A DNA stretch of 64,000 nt, from positions 124,001 through 188,000 of the forward strand of contig JABVXV010000031.1 in NCBI GenBank assembly GCA_013365325.1, in the 5' to 3' direction. The stretch is from Dipetalonema caudispina (taxonomy: Eukaryota > Nematoda > Chromadorea > Rhabditida > Onchocercidae). The translations under genes were made by a program, and so were the position numbers. The notes under the pieces are model-generated. The model was not told the DNA's origin, did not search any database, and saw only the letters and a program-made list of their open reading frames with translations. This document shows, in pieces, positions 39,255-52,439 of the stretch. Position 1 is the first letter of the stretch. Each line of letters begins with the position of its first letter.

Positions 39255-42200
39255 ATGCCGTTGTACTGGACAGAAGACAGATATACGGGAGTATTAACTA
39301 GCTGGGATTTTGTTCGTTGTCAAGCTGATTTGATATGGATCTTTATGATGTTCATATTCCGAGGTATCACGCATAACATTATGTTTAAATTCAGTTCATA
39401 GTAGTAAAATTTTGATTAGTTTCTGGGGTTTGAGCCGAAAAAAGTGTATCTTTCAGCGGTTGACTGTAGTCAAGTGGAAGTTAATAAACACATGGAAATG
39501 GGACGACAGTTCCTGTCCAAAGGTCAATTTGCCGATGCCTTAAGCCACTATCATGCCGCTATTGGTTTGTTCATATGTGGTTATTTTTGCTGTGGCATTT
39601 TTTACCGACTCTTTTTTACGTTATTTTCATGCTTTATTGTTATAATGTCAGCTGTTTTGCCTAAATTTGTTTTGAGGGAGAAAGATCTTATGTTTTCGAT
39701 ACATTGCAGATTTAGATCCCAAAAATTACCAGACTTTATATAGCCGTGCAACAGTATATCTTGCTATTGGTAAATCCAAAGCAGCGCTACCTGATCTAGA
39801 TTCAGTGATTAGGCTGAAGCCTGATTTTATCGCTGTAAGTATGGCAAAATCTTCTTTTTTATATCAAGAAATATATTTCCTAATCTTTCAATTATTAAAT
39901 ATAGTTTTTATTGAACGGATTTTTTTGAAGGCTCGCATCGAAAGAGGAAATGTGCTATTGAAGCAAGGAGATATATCGCAGGCGAAGGCCGATTTTGAGG
40001 CTGCTGTAAGATTTTAGCTCTTTTCTTATCTTCCCGTTTATGCTGATTTTGTGATTTAAAATACAATTTTCACTTAGAAATTTGTAATTTCAATAATGTA
40101 ACTGCCATTAATAGGATGCAATAAGACATGTCTTATGTCTAGTTAAATTTATTCAATCTTAGGCAAAAGCAGACCCGTTAAATACAGATGTGTCGAAGAA
40201 GTTGATATCAGTTGAAAAAGTAAGGCAAATCATTGAGGAAGCTGATGATTATTTTGATGTTGGTGATCTTGTTTCTGCAGAACCGCTTTATAGTAGCGCT
40301 ATAGAAGTAAGAATTCTTTTTATTTGGCTTTCAAACCTTTCACCTATTAGTTGTTGGCCACTTTGTGGTGCTCAAGTTCAGATTTAATATTTGAACTTTT
40401 GAATCAATTTTATTTGTCGAAGTTTGCTGTAAAGGATACATTTACATTTCATATGAATGTATATGATGTAGGCATATCGTAGATTTACGATTCAGAAATT
40501 ATAAGCAAATCGAAAAAACGGTGTGCTGATAGGTAAATGCGACTAATAACATTGATATGATCTCAAAGCCGTGATTATAATAAAACTGGCGATCATTCTT
40601 ATCCAAATTCTGCTTCCCTTAAAATCGTTGATGTTTAACCAAAAATCATAAAAAATGAAAGAGTGAAACTTTATGTCCCTAAGTCATTTTGCACAATAAA
40701 AAACAAGAACAGCTTTCAGAATTTCCATAGGGGTGATAAGCAGCAAAATATTTTGAGCCTAATCCAGTAATGACAGCTATTTTGCGTATTGTGGAGTCAT
40801 TCCTGAGATTTAAAAATAATTCAGGTCTGTCAGTGGCATGCAGATTTGTACAGAAATCGTGCAAAATGTCGAGAAAAACTCGGAGATGTGCAGAAGGCAA
40901 TTGCAGATTATAGAACTGTTACTAAGTTATTACCAGGCAGCACCGAGACATTCTACAAAATCTCACAGCTTTATTATTTAACGGGTGATGTTGAAGAGTC
41001 ATTAAAGTAATGCATTTTCCAACATATTTACATATTTCAAAATTTTAAATAATATGAAGCGTTGAGTTGACATTAACCCTACATTTTACTTGTTATGTAT
41101 TATTTTTAACTTACGACGTGGAACTCTGATATAGGTTAGAAACGTGACCAGATCGTTATTTCATTCCGCTAGAGATACATCCATTTTGATCATAACAGTA
41201 ATTTCTTTAGCGCAGTGACATGTGTTGTTTGACATACTTTTCTTAAAGGACGTAATATGATTTGCATTCTTTCATCTTTTTAATATTGCTATGCAGAGTT
41301 AATTGTTATTTCAAAGCCAAAAAGAAAAAAAGAAATGGATTGATACAATATCCTTGTAAAATAGTATTTCAGATTTAAAAGATACCAGGTTAGGAAAGAA
41401 CCAGCTTACACTCAATGAGATTGTTTCAGTCAAGTACGAGAATGTCTGAAATTGAATCCAGATGACGAACTATGTTTTCCTTTTTATAAAAAAATGAAGA
41501 AATTGGCGAAAATGCGTGAATCACTCAATCAGCTAGTGCGAGAAGAGCGGTGGATGGATTGTTTGGACAAAGCGGAACAAATTTTGAAAGCTGAAAAAAA
41601 AGTGGAAAATATTCAACTGGATGTTTATAGGCAAACATGCAAATGCAATCTAAATGTAAGGTATCCCGATGTCCTTAATTGATTAGTTTAGATTCTTAGG
41701 GCTTAAATTTTTTTTCATTAAGAAGCTGGTTTTGAATGGAGTCATAGAAGATAGGAAAAAATTTATTGTCTATCAGATTCCAGTCGTAATCTCCCTATGG
41801 TATTGTCTCTCCCAGCACGATTGGCTATTTTTGGTTATTTTGATCGGTAGCTCAAGTTTATCATTCGTGTGCTTAGGCTTATCTGTAGAACTATATGCTG
41901 TTCATAGAATTTCTCAAATAGTGAGAAGTGAACTATAATTTGTAGTAAAAATCTAGGTTAGGTGTCTCACTCGAAAAAACTTTTTGTTCTGCCATCGGTC
42001 CTTGTGACTCGTTTTGGCAAGTTTTGCAGAAACTCATGTTTAGGCTGGACATTTTGCTGAATCGATAGCGGCTTGTTCGGAAGTGCTCAAATACGGTGAT
42101 CCGAATGATCTCGATGTACTTTGCGATAGAGCCGAGGCATTTTTGATGTATGAGAAGTATGATGAAGGTTTGTACAAAGAGTATGTAGAGTCATGTATTC

Positions 42201-43096
42201 TTTTGTTTTGTAGACAAGCGCTTGAGCTTTTGGACTGCAATAAAATGCATGAAATAATTTTTTCAGCAATTGAGGATTATCAGAAAGCAGTGAATGGGCA
42301 TGAAGAGTCGCGACGAGCCAGGGAAGGCCTTCATAAGGCTCAAAAACTGAAAAAACAAGTTGGGAAGAGAGATTACTACAAAATCCTTGGCATTAGGAAG
42401 TAAAGCATTTTTTTGTAACTCTTTTTTGCGATCTTTTTTCTCTTGTAGAAGGACGAGGTGATGGTTATTGATTTATCTTCAATTTATTGTTGTTGAAGAA
42501 CTTAATTTCCGAAACCTCTATAATTTCACAACAAAATTTCATTCTTCGTTTAATAATACCTTGATGATTGTAACTTGCACTGCTGAAAGAAGTGAAGGTA
42601 GTAATTAAAATCAAAAAATTTTCGAACTCGTATTTTGATTATGGTAAGAAGTGATAGATTGTGCTTATATTTAACTAATTAAATTTCCTCTTTAGAAATG
42701 CAAACAAGAGAGACATTCTCAAAGCGTACCGGAAGAAAGCACAAGAATGGCATCCAGATAATTTCAGTGACGAGAACCAAAAGAAAATAGCGGAGAAAAA
42801 TTTCGTTGACATTGCAGCAGCAAAAGAGGTTTGTTCTTTTGAATCTAGGACCAAACCAGCACCTTCCAGATGCTTTTAAAGCTTTATTAGACGTGCCCGA
42901 TATTACAGTGGTGCTTCCGAAACCAAACGCATAATTTCAGGTGCTCACTGACCCTGAAAAAAGGGCACAGTTTGATAATGGAGAAGATCCGCTGGATCCG
43001 GAGCAGCAGCAAGGAGGTTCCCATCATCCCTTCCAGGGTGGATTCCCATTTGGCGAAAATGGCGGCCCATTTTCATTCCAGTTTCATTTTGGTTAA
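39255..43096 (+). CDS. dnj-7: DnaJ homolog subfamily C member 3 (P58IPK)
   Basis: Eleven exons: 39255-39363, 39457-39564, 39710-39834, 39931-40005, 40163-40306, 40825-41006, 41430-41655, 42044-42167, 42267-42399, 42696-42828 and 42941-43096. The product is 504 aa, the same length as human DNAJC3. After a hydrophobic segment (LIWIFMMFIF, residues about 26-35) come tandem TPR repeats (MGRQFLSKGQFADALSHYHAAI, YSRATVYLAIGKSKAALPDL, ARIERGNVLLKQGDISQAKADF, YRNRAKCREKLGDVQKAIADY). A J domain near residue 398 follows, with RDYYKILGI, AYRKKAQEWHPDNF containing the HPD catalytic motif, and LTDPEKRAQFDNGEDP. The family protein is an ER-lumen co-chaperone of BiP, induced by unfolded proteins. The start follows an acceptor TGTATGCAG at 39247-39248. 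The roughly 22 polar residues before the hydrophobic segment are unusual for a signal peptide. AATAAA at 43638-43643 is a possible poly(A) signal. Confidence 0.93.
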
Positions 43097-44951
43097 ATCT
43101 CTCATTTGTTGTTTTATTCTCTTGGATTAATTTATTTGCCTCTTCATAAAGTTGAGTGTATACGGGTCGTTTATTCTAGTTTGTGATTTTCTCTGTTTTT
43201 CATAACAAACAACTTGGATAAACTGTTCTCTTGTAGCATTTATGCAACATGTTCCCCCTGTATTGATGAGATTAAAATTTCCACTTCCCACATTGTTTGT
43301 GCTCATTTTCAAACCTTACCTCGTAGGACCGAATCTATTTCGGACATGTGATTTCTCCCGCAAATATAAGCTTGGACGTAAAAAATCCGTTTTGGCACTC
43401 CAGGTATGAACAATGAATTGTTGGTGTGCAATTACATGTCTACCTACAGTCACACTGAGACATTACATCATTGTTGCCTGGAATTGCTGTAATTTTCTTG
43501 CTAGAGGTCAAGAGGCGGTCCACTTAAAGACGGGATATTTCCGATGTCTCTGCATCGATAATGAATGAAATCTTATTGACTTTGTTACCAACTCATGCTA
43601 TCTGTTATACATGCACATATGATATTCAGTTTTGCTTAATAAATAATCGAACGTAATATTTTCATGCCAAAGACAGATTTCATATGTTTTTTTTTTTTTT
43701 GAACATATATGTTTTTCGTAAGTTTTGTAGTTTAAAGCAGGAAATTAAATGTCAAACCAGCCAAACTTTATGGAAGTGTTCATGTTAATGCTATCGGAAA
43801 TGTTTGCATTACCTCAACAACCAACAGCATATTTCATATTTGCGGATAGTGATGCTCCTAGTCTCGAGTCAACGTGCATAACAGACGTGGGAAAGCCTAT
43901 GTATGAATCCAAGTGTTTTGTTTTTCAGAGATTTGTGTCCTCTTACGTCCTGCTCTTCAACGAAATTTGAGATGAAGAATTTAGTATTTCCGAAGAAAGC
44001 TTCCATTTAGCATGAAATACGAAAACACGTATCATTAAAATGCGAATATATAACGATAACGAGGAACCAGAAACAAAACTAATTGCTTCATCTGAAAGGC
44101 ACATCATTTTTACTAAAATGGGATGAAAAAAAAAATATATAAGCATATGGTTTGGAAAACATTACAGCATAAGTGTAACATAAATACTCTTATTTAACAA
44201 GATGACTAAGGTAGAACACTTCATTTCGAAAGCTCATAAAGGCCAAGGCAGCAGATAATAATGAACGTGAAAGAGATGAAAAAGGGAATTAATTCAAAAT
44301 TCATTTGCATCGTCGGTGATCGGGATTCGCGAGCATCTTTTTCTCATTATATTTCGCTCTAACTTTCATTAAAAATATACACTGAAGAGTAAAATTGCTT
44401 TCGTGGATTTGATCTGGAAGAGGAAAACTCTAAGATTTCGAAAGTGATCAACATCTTTTTTGAATTTTGTTAGATCGTGGAAATGAAGAAGTAACAGCAA
44501 AAAATATCATTAACCATGAATAAGATGGGCCACTCGAGATTCTGGCTTCCAATAATAATTACTTCCTATCACTGCACCATATGGTGAGGAATCATAAGCC
44601 AATGGTAAAATTGGATTGCGCAAGTATCAGGGATATTCTTAGTTTCTCTGCTTCATTTACATAGAACCATTTTTAAACAGTGATAAGTTGACTGTGTATC
44701 TTACCCATCTCAAACAATGTGAAAAGAAGTTTTGCATCTCAAATTATGTCCTTCCGTCAAATGTTGAACACAATTTAAGATGGAGATCAGCCAATGAAGC
44801 AATAAAATTCCGTAGTGAAATTAATGTCAGTTACAGCATAAATAAGCAGTGTGCAGTTCGATTGCTGAGCAGTTAAATTTGTCAAATTTAGACTTTCAAT
44901 TTTCGAACTAAATGAAAGCTTTTTTTAGATAAAATAGTCATGTGACTGATG
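43097..44951. other. Convergent intergenic region (3' ends of DNAJC3 and GK5)
   Basis: Should contain both 3' UTRs. An open frame at 43749-43970 follows a weak acceptor but has no recognisable motif. Nothing else is supported. Confidence 0.55.
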
Positions 44952-47900
44952 TTAAGCATCGTAGAAATGGAGACATCTCTGCATGGCTGCTTCCCACTTT
45001 TTAAAATCTTGCAGTAATTGTTTGCGAACGGACAGCTCTGGGACAAAAGTCTTTTCAATATCAATCAGTTCATGCAAATCATCCTTCTCCCACAAACCAC
45101 ACGTGATTCCTGCCATCATAGCAACACCACAAGCGGAAGCAAAGCTTGGACTACTGATTCGTTGTAACGGAAGTCTGATCAGAGTACTAATTGTCTGACA
45201 GATGAAGTCATTCATCGACACACCACCACAACATCTGCGAAACAATGGTCAATTAATCAACTATAAAAAAATTATAAAACTACGAGAACTATATTTATGT
45301 TTACAAACTACATTTTTTTAACCTTTATGCTAGATATTTGAAGACCGACCATCTCAGTCTAACTGATATCAAATCTAACAAATGAAGTGGGAGTAGCAAC
45401 AACTAGATGATATGAGCAAGGCATTTCAGAAACTGAAAAAATTGGAATAAATAATGAAATGTAATTGGACAATTACATATATGATGGGAAGACACACCTA
45501 ATAAATCCTGTTGAGTAAGTGCTAATTTCGTCGGTAACTGTTTTCCATATCTGATAAATCCGAAATGCAATAGACTCAAGCATTGCACGGATCATCTGTT
45601 CTTTAGTAGTGTCTGGACGGATACCCAAGAAGCCGCAACAGGCAGTGTCGTCATTTAATGGAGTCTGGATACCAAAGAATGCCGGAATGAAGTATAGGCC
45701 TGCAAATAAACCAATGTTATTTAAGTTTTTTACCTCCGCTTTAACAGTCATTGATTTTGTATTATATTGGGATTAGTAATTAACTAGTAAAACAGACATT
45801 TAAAAAACAAAAGCTCGAATATAGCATCAAAATTAATAACAAAACAAAAATGGAAAAATGCAGCATTAGTATTCAGTTAGCCAAAATAAAAATTGAAAAC
45901 GTCAATAACAGCATTAATGTCCAATTCGTAATGTCTCACTTATATTAAATACCTGACGACGGTCAATTGCAAACCAGTTGATATCAAATACAGACTATCA
46001 TATAAATATGATGGCTGAATACTGCAATCCTAAACAGTTTCATTATTTTTCGGAAAAAAAAAAACCAAATTTAGTACCAGAAATCGAGCAACTTTGAGCC
46101 ATTCGTGAAGTAACTGCGATATCTTCAAATAAACCAATGGATTCTGCCCAACGCAAAATTATCGCAGTATCTTGAGAACATCCTTCCGCAACAAATTTCA
46201 ACGAATTTGGAAATTTCCATCCGACCAAAGGGTACAAACCTTCAGTATGTAACAATTAATTCATTTCACTAAAGAAGAAAAAAAGAAATGAGAAAACAAG
46301 AATACAAAATAAAGCACCTTTAAGAGAAGAATGAGGTGATGAACCAGTATTGACATCCACAAAAGATCCAGTACCAAGCGAAACTACAACGTTGTTTTCC
46401 ATCCAACAACCACAAGCGAATAGAGCACTTTGCTGATCACCTGCCTTGCATAAGATATACATTACACAAGACCCACATGTTATTGCAAGTTTTTATTTCT
46501 GGGACTCAATAATTGTAGCGCATTTGGTATGTTTTTTCGTAACTAATTAGTTAAGTCCTATTAACCGATATAAAATTATTTAGATATAAAGCATTTTTAT
46601 TTGTTCAAAAAGGATTTGTCTTAACTGCCTTCAAATAAACCACTGTATCTATCAAAGAGAGAATAACTGTAAGCAGTCTCTAATCACGAAATAACTAGAC
46701 TCAGCAACATTATTATAAATATTAGATATAAATAATTAGTAACGTTAAAGTAGGCACATGAGAAAAATCATCCTGTGTTGCAAAAAGTGATCAATAAAGT
46801 AAATACAGGAATGAATTTTTTTTAAAAAGAACAAAGGCAAAAATGAATGGGATATAGGAGTTAGGAGTAAAATACACGGATACTTACGGCAGCAGCTACA
46901 ATGATCGGAGCACCAAATAACTTCTCATCGGTAACAGCAAGCCTCACTCCAGCAGAAAATGTAAGGCGTGGAAGAACTGATGTAGGAAAAGAAAGGAATC
47001 GCAATAAGCTATATCCCCACTCCATCTAAAACATTAACTTTTTACAGTAGTTAATAAAAATCGTTTCATTATTTCCAGTACCTATAACAAGTTGGATTAT
47101 CCTCAACTGTCTTCTTTTCTTATGATAGCAATACAATGAAGAAAGAATGAAATATTAAGAATTTGTTTTCTTGTTCCTTTAAGAATTTTACTTAAACACT
47201 TTGCAATCGCATCAGATGAAATATTTCATGTGATACAGAAATTTTCTGTATTACAGATTTTGTGTCATACAGTCACTTTAACAATATAAAATGAATGAAA
47301 ATATAGAGAGGCACTATAAAATGAATAGAAAGGAAATAACGTACCGTGTAAGGATCAAACAATCCTGTACTACTTGCGTTAGAAGGTTCGCTAACACAAA
47401 CGACACCACCAGAAAGTTTATATATCAACCAAGTGTCGAGACAACCAAAGGCGAGTTTCCCTTGTTTAAGCAATTGCTGCATTTCGTCATTCCAAAAAAT
47501 TATAGAAACAATTATTACAATTAATTATCAGGCTAATCATTGTTATAGTGATATGAAAGTTTACGAAATATCGCTACTAGGGATTTACTAACTTCAGCAA
47601 GAGTGACTAAAAAGCGGTGAGTCACCATCGCATTTAAAAAGCAGAATATTCGAGCAGCCATACATCTCGCAGATCGTGTCAGTTTGTGTAAAACATAACC
47701 AATCAAATTTATTGCCTGTAAATTCTATTTTAAAAACAAGAAAAGCTAATCATAATTTCTGTTGGATGATAGACTTTAGAGCAACATAAAAGTTAGGTAA
47801 TGTTTGCCTGATACTGCACAACTTAATAAATTTATTCATCTAATTCATTTTACCATTATATATTCCGCTACGTCCAGAATGCTTAAAACAAAAAGCTTAG

Positions 47901-49195
47901 TGTTAAAAAGAAGATAAATACTTTTAAAGACCACGAATTGTTCCACTTCTTACATTCCTCCCGTGCACGACAATCTTTCCAAGTAACTAGTCGATGACAT
48001 GGCTTTCCACTCTCCCTAAACAGTGTAAAAATATCTCTAGAAAAAAACTTATTACCTAAAAAATTTATAATTTATAAGCTGACAACTTACTTATTCCAAC
48101 AAATGAATGTATTTCTTTGGCAGCTAATTCCCATACCGACTATTGCTTGCGCATCACGTTTTGTCTTATTCACTGAAATCAAATATTTTTGATAATGTTG
48201 TTTGAAAAACCACTCCCATGGCATTTTATTTGTTTTATGAATCTAAGAGTTTCTACATTTCATTAATGGCTATTCTGTTGTGCACCTATTTACTGTTGTG
48301 GATAGACGTCTTATGAAGTAAAATATTGGAAAAATTAGCTCAGTACTTTTAGATATATCACTCCTTATCATGTAATGAGATAAAGCGATATTAGCAAAGT
48401 GATATGATCGGATAACAAAATAAACGTGCATGATTAACTAATAAGGAAAACATAAATACGTGGATATTGTTTGATGAAGAAATTTTTAAGAGCATTGTTC
48501 TTTGGTACCGAAAATCTAGTTCATTTTTCATATTTCGTCTAACATTGAGTGTCTGATAATTAGCCCCAACCAAACAGTCAAACCATACATAATTCAGAAA
48601 CCAATGTAACCAACTGGTTCCAAAGAATATCAGGATCAATCTCTGCGCGAAGACCATCTTCACTGGTACCTTTAAATTGAACAGTGACCTGAAATAAAAA
48701 ATAATGTGCTACCGTATCAAAGAAACCGATAGCGCTTATGTCAAAACAACGGTTTTGTTGACAATTAATGCTGGAAAATCGATCTCCCTATTAGCTGATT
48801 GGTAAAATAAAAGTGCCGCATATGTATATGCTCAGAAATTGTGTCAAACTGTGACACGGATACTGTGAGAAACTATCATAATTTAATCAGGATGTTTATT
48901 AATTTTTTAGCTATCGTATTATTTTCGCTAGACCCAATTCATTTCTTACACTAAAATCTTAAGAGATGATACTGAGTTAGAAAACGAGACAAATTTTAAG
49001 ACTTTAACTTCAAGGTTTCAATAAGAATAGTTTTACACATCAAAAGAATATATAGCTTCCTCTTACTGGTTCTTTGGTATAGCTAACCAGCCGGCAACGC
49101 GAATCGTATAGGCAAGCCTTAATTGCTGTCGTTCCAATGTCAATCGCAATAATGTCCGTTCCTCTTTTTTCGCCGTAGTCTCCCGATTCAAGCAT
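44952..49195 (-). CDS. GK5: FGGY-family carbohydrate kinase, putative glycerol kinase 5
   Basis: Eleven minus-strand exons: 49195-49067, 48688-48589, 48172-48091, 48015-47922, 47715-47593, 47476-47345, 47025-46888, 46444-46318, 46239-46078, 45699-45498 and 45234-44952. The product is about 523 aa, against 529 for human GK5. Landmarks are the phosphate-1 motif IIAIDIGTTAIKACLYDS, IDPDILWNQ, VGMGISCQRNTFICWN, VTWKDCRARE, CLDTWLIYKLSGG, NASSTGLFDPYT, AGDQQSALFACG with the catalytic-base Asp near 269, VVSLGTGSFVDVNTG, YPLVGWK, IPAFFGIQTPLNDD and RAMLESIAFR. The fold is the two-domain actin-like ATPase. GK5 is placed with ATP-dependent glycerol/polyol kinases, and its physiological substrate is uncertain. 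Oddity: the second glycine motif, RADGG in human GK5, reads RCCGG here (Cys431, Cys432). The segment between exons 4 and 6 is divergent but aligns with the GK5-specific region. The start follows a weak acceptor at 49200-49201. Confidence 0.9.
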
Positions 49196-49921
49196 TCACC
49201 TGCCAACGACACTTATTACGCTTACAATTTTCCTATCATTTACCATTTATCTCGTCATGACCAATAATATGATGATAATAAAAGTGTCGAAATTATCTTA
49301 ATCTTGATAATTCTCCTTCAGGTTAATATTTGTAAGATATAAAGTAAGATGAGATTCTATTCGGAATATCAATGACTGGTGCTCAAAACAATGCTTAACA
49401 TTTGTTCTGCTTCGATCTTTACCCAACTTATCTTAGTCTAGAATTCCTTCACCTACATACAACTCAATAAGTGTAGATTGCTATGCGTATCTTTCTGAAA
49501 TTCGTTATAGCTTATTCGAAATTAAAACAAGTCAAGTTAAAAGAAGAAAATGGAAAACGAGGAATTCTGTGAATGGACTTATCGCAAATGAAACCCTTCC
49601 AGTAGAGTTACTGCTACATGAAAGATGATAAATGATATATTTTGCGACATCGCAGTAAACTATTTCACATTTTGAATAAACTGGAGAGAACGCCGATGGA
49701 ATGGTGTGATGAATGGATCGTCCTTCTTATCATCAGCTTATATGATCATAACACAGCAGCCAGTTTCTCCTTCCTCTTTTTGTGACAGCGGTGACTCTAA
49801 CGGGGTAACAAACTGATCACCGGGTGACACCAATTCATCATTCCTAGTATGTGTAATGATGAAATTGGTAAAACAGGAATGAAAAATATTCAAATATATT
49901 GAATTTAAGTCTTCGTATCCT

Positions 49922-50203
49922 TCAATACTTTCGGAATCTCTTAACTGTCTTCAAAAGATTCCAATGACTTGTTACTAACAAAATTGCAAGGAATAAATCT
50001 ATCGAGGATGTCCATGCCATGCCGACTTGCCAATCACTATAATGCAGGTTGCAGTGCGGCTCGCGACATATTCTAGCGACATTTAAGGAAGTACGTGTTT
50101 TACGTGGCTTTCCGCGTTGTCCAAGTGCATAGAAATGTAAAGCATTGTTGAGGAACTGCGACAAGCAATGGGATGATATTAAAAGCATTCTTGTCTCTTT
50201 CAA
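49922..50203 (-). CDS. Candidate small gene or exon, unknown function
   Basis: An uninterrupted 93-codon frame from an ATG to a TAA, less AT-rich than its surroundings. The middle is basic and has two Cys (RICREPHCNLHYSDW); the end is hydrophobic (IDLFLAILLVTSHW), possibly a membrane segment. It lies 0.7 kb upstream of GK5 on the same strand. I recognise no family and see no strong splice sites. It could be a short single-exon gene, an exon of an unseen transcript, or chance. Confidence 0.25.
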   Translation of the reverse strand: MKETRMLLISSHCLSQFLNNALHFYALGQRGKPRKTRTSLNVARICREPHCNLHYSDWQVGMAWTSSIDLFLAILLVTSHWNLLKTVKRFRKY

Positions 50204-51699
50204 ATAATACTAGCATATGACCTACGACCTATTTCTGGTTAACCCCTTCATTGCTATCCTTGTTTTTGGCTCTGTTAAATTTTCAATTAATATTATAAAC
50301 GTTATTAACTCGAAATCTCTTCCGGTTAGGATTGTTGATAAATCCTCGGAAGAAAAAGAGATAACCTTTCTGGAGCAAGTCATAAAATGTATACGGAGAT
50401 GACCAGTTGACTGATTATATCAAGTGGTCAATTAATGATCAAGTGGTCGAATCCCACAGCAAACATTATGTGTAGCAAAACGTGAAGGGGATAATACTTA
50501 ATTTCATGATAAAGAAGGAAATATTCTATAATGAAATACTGGTAGATAGAGTCTAAATTCGTATTTTCAAGGAGAAAAATTTAATTTGTAACACTGGGAG
50601 ATATGTAATACTTGAAGACTGTAAGGTTTTAGATACGACAGATATTTTAGGGAGATTTCGTGAAGATTAGATGATTTTTTGAGTGATAGTTCTTATTAGA
50701 AATTCATTCTGAATTTTATCATAGTTCAAGTTAAAATAATTAGCAATATAATTTCTAGAATTTCCTTTAGAGACGAGGCCTTAATTAAAACATCAAATAT
50801 TCAATTTCCGAGTAAAGTAATATATTATAATCGCATGTTTAAGCTGTTAGAAGTAACCTCTTTTTTTTCTATCTCTTACCCTTTCTATATTCACAGTTAT
50901 CGTAAAGTAATATTGACTGATTGGCAGCTTCACTTAGGTAAACTATGTGATTCGCCTTTATGCTGGAAATACTAAGCTAACGGATTCATGATTTCTGGAT
51001 CCCCTACATATACGACCTATAACCCCCTTACTTTTATCCGGATACACTAAGACTTTGTATTAATACTCTTATCACTGCATTTTGCTAATTAAGGATCGAT
51101 ACCTCAACCCACTGTAATGTAAATAACGTGATAGTACCAGAAATGCTAAATGTGTGGAAATAATCTAGTTAATTAGCATGGCTGAAATTTGTAAAAATAA
51201 TAAACTTAATTACTTGAAACTGTCAACCTTTTAGTTTTCATTTTTGAAGTTTACAGAATTTGAAAAAAGAAAACTTATAAAAAAACTTTCAAAAAACTTG
51301 AAATTTTAGTCCAGTGGAAGTGAAATCTATATATTTCAGACCAATTTTTATTTTTGATTTTATTTTTGAACAATTTCATTTTTACACATTCACCTTATGT
51401 GATCCACTGTTGAACTTGTAAAATACTTCGAAAAAATAATTCTCTCTTTAGTCATTTCACTTGAACGGTTTTCGAAGAATACACCAAAGTTTAAATTTTA
51501 TCTGGAACAAATGAAGATGAGATTTCTAATGCAATTAGGACAACAAAACGTATCGTTTAAATTGTAACGCTCGGCTCATCAATTCAAGGTCATTTCTGGG
51601 TTTAATAGTATCTCACACATTTGCGCACATACCTACAATAAATAGCGTGTGCCACATACAAATTCAGTTAGACATTTATATAGCGTGTATCACATGAAT

Positions 51700-51721
51700 A
51701 TGCATGCATGCATGCATGCAT
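51700..51721. repeat. (ATGC)n microsatellite
   Basis: Five and a half tandem ATGC units. Just upstream, two imperfect copies of ATAGCGTGTATCACATG-like sequence lie about 40 bp apart (near 51641 and 51680). Confidence 0.9.
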
Positions 51722-52439
51722 CTACAAAAAGAATCATAAATTTAAAGGATGGCATCATTTGCCAATGAATATGCCATGTTTCTCGGTGATATTGTTCAAA
51801 GTGACTTCTGACAGTTGGCAATGTTCGAAATCGTTCCAAACTCAGTGACCTTTCGAAAACTTTTTCTTTCCATTAAAAATTTCGACAATTAAAAAATCAA
51901 CAAAGTTCTAAATTTCTGTTCAAAAAATCTAAATTAATGTAAATTTAACTCATTTTATGCTGGCCTTAACGTCAAAAGCTTATTACTTATAGTTCATACT
52001 TCTGATGGGATCATATTTATTGATGACAGATTTCAGTTGCTGCTTTAATTCCTAAGGTAATTTCGCTGACGGTATTGCTTACATTAATAATTTGGATATG
52101 ACTTGATTAGAAACTCGTAATTTTATTTAAAATTAAAGCTCGATTTAGAATAAAAGTGACATTATTTGGTGTCACTCATCTGATTGTTTTTCATGAATGT
52201 TAGTTACATCAACTTGATCAATTCTTACTTTCTATACCTTTCTCTGCCGAACGAATTTTTCTCGATATTTTCTACCAAAATTATAAACGCAATTGCAGTT
52301 CTGAACTTGATTTTCTGTTATTTTCAACTTGATGAAGTTCCTACATTTGACAATCACAAACAGACAACGTAACGCATCGGAAAGATCCGAAGTTTTGGTA
52401 ATTTGATTTGAGCTTAAGCAAGATAGATTGATCTACACT

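Larger units (their letters stand above)
49196..52439. promoter_or_regulatory. Divergent intergenic region upstream of GK5 and of the Ser-rich gene
   Basis: About 3.2 kb of AT-rich DNA. It contains an 93-codon minus-strand open frame at 49922-50203, an (ATGC)5 repeat at 51700-51721 and a pair of short repeats just before that. No promoter motif can be defended. Confidence 0.45.

Noticed and set aside
43749..43970. 73-codon plus-strand frame between DNAJC3 and GK5
   Set aside because: Weak acceptor only, no family, lies in a convergent 3' UTR region.
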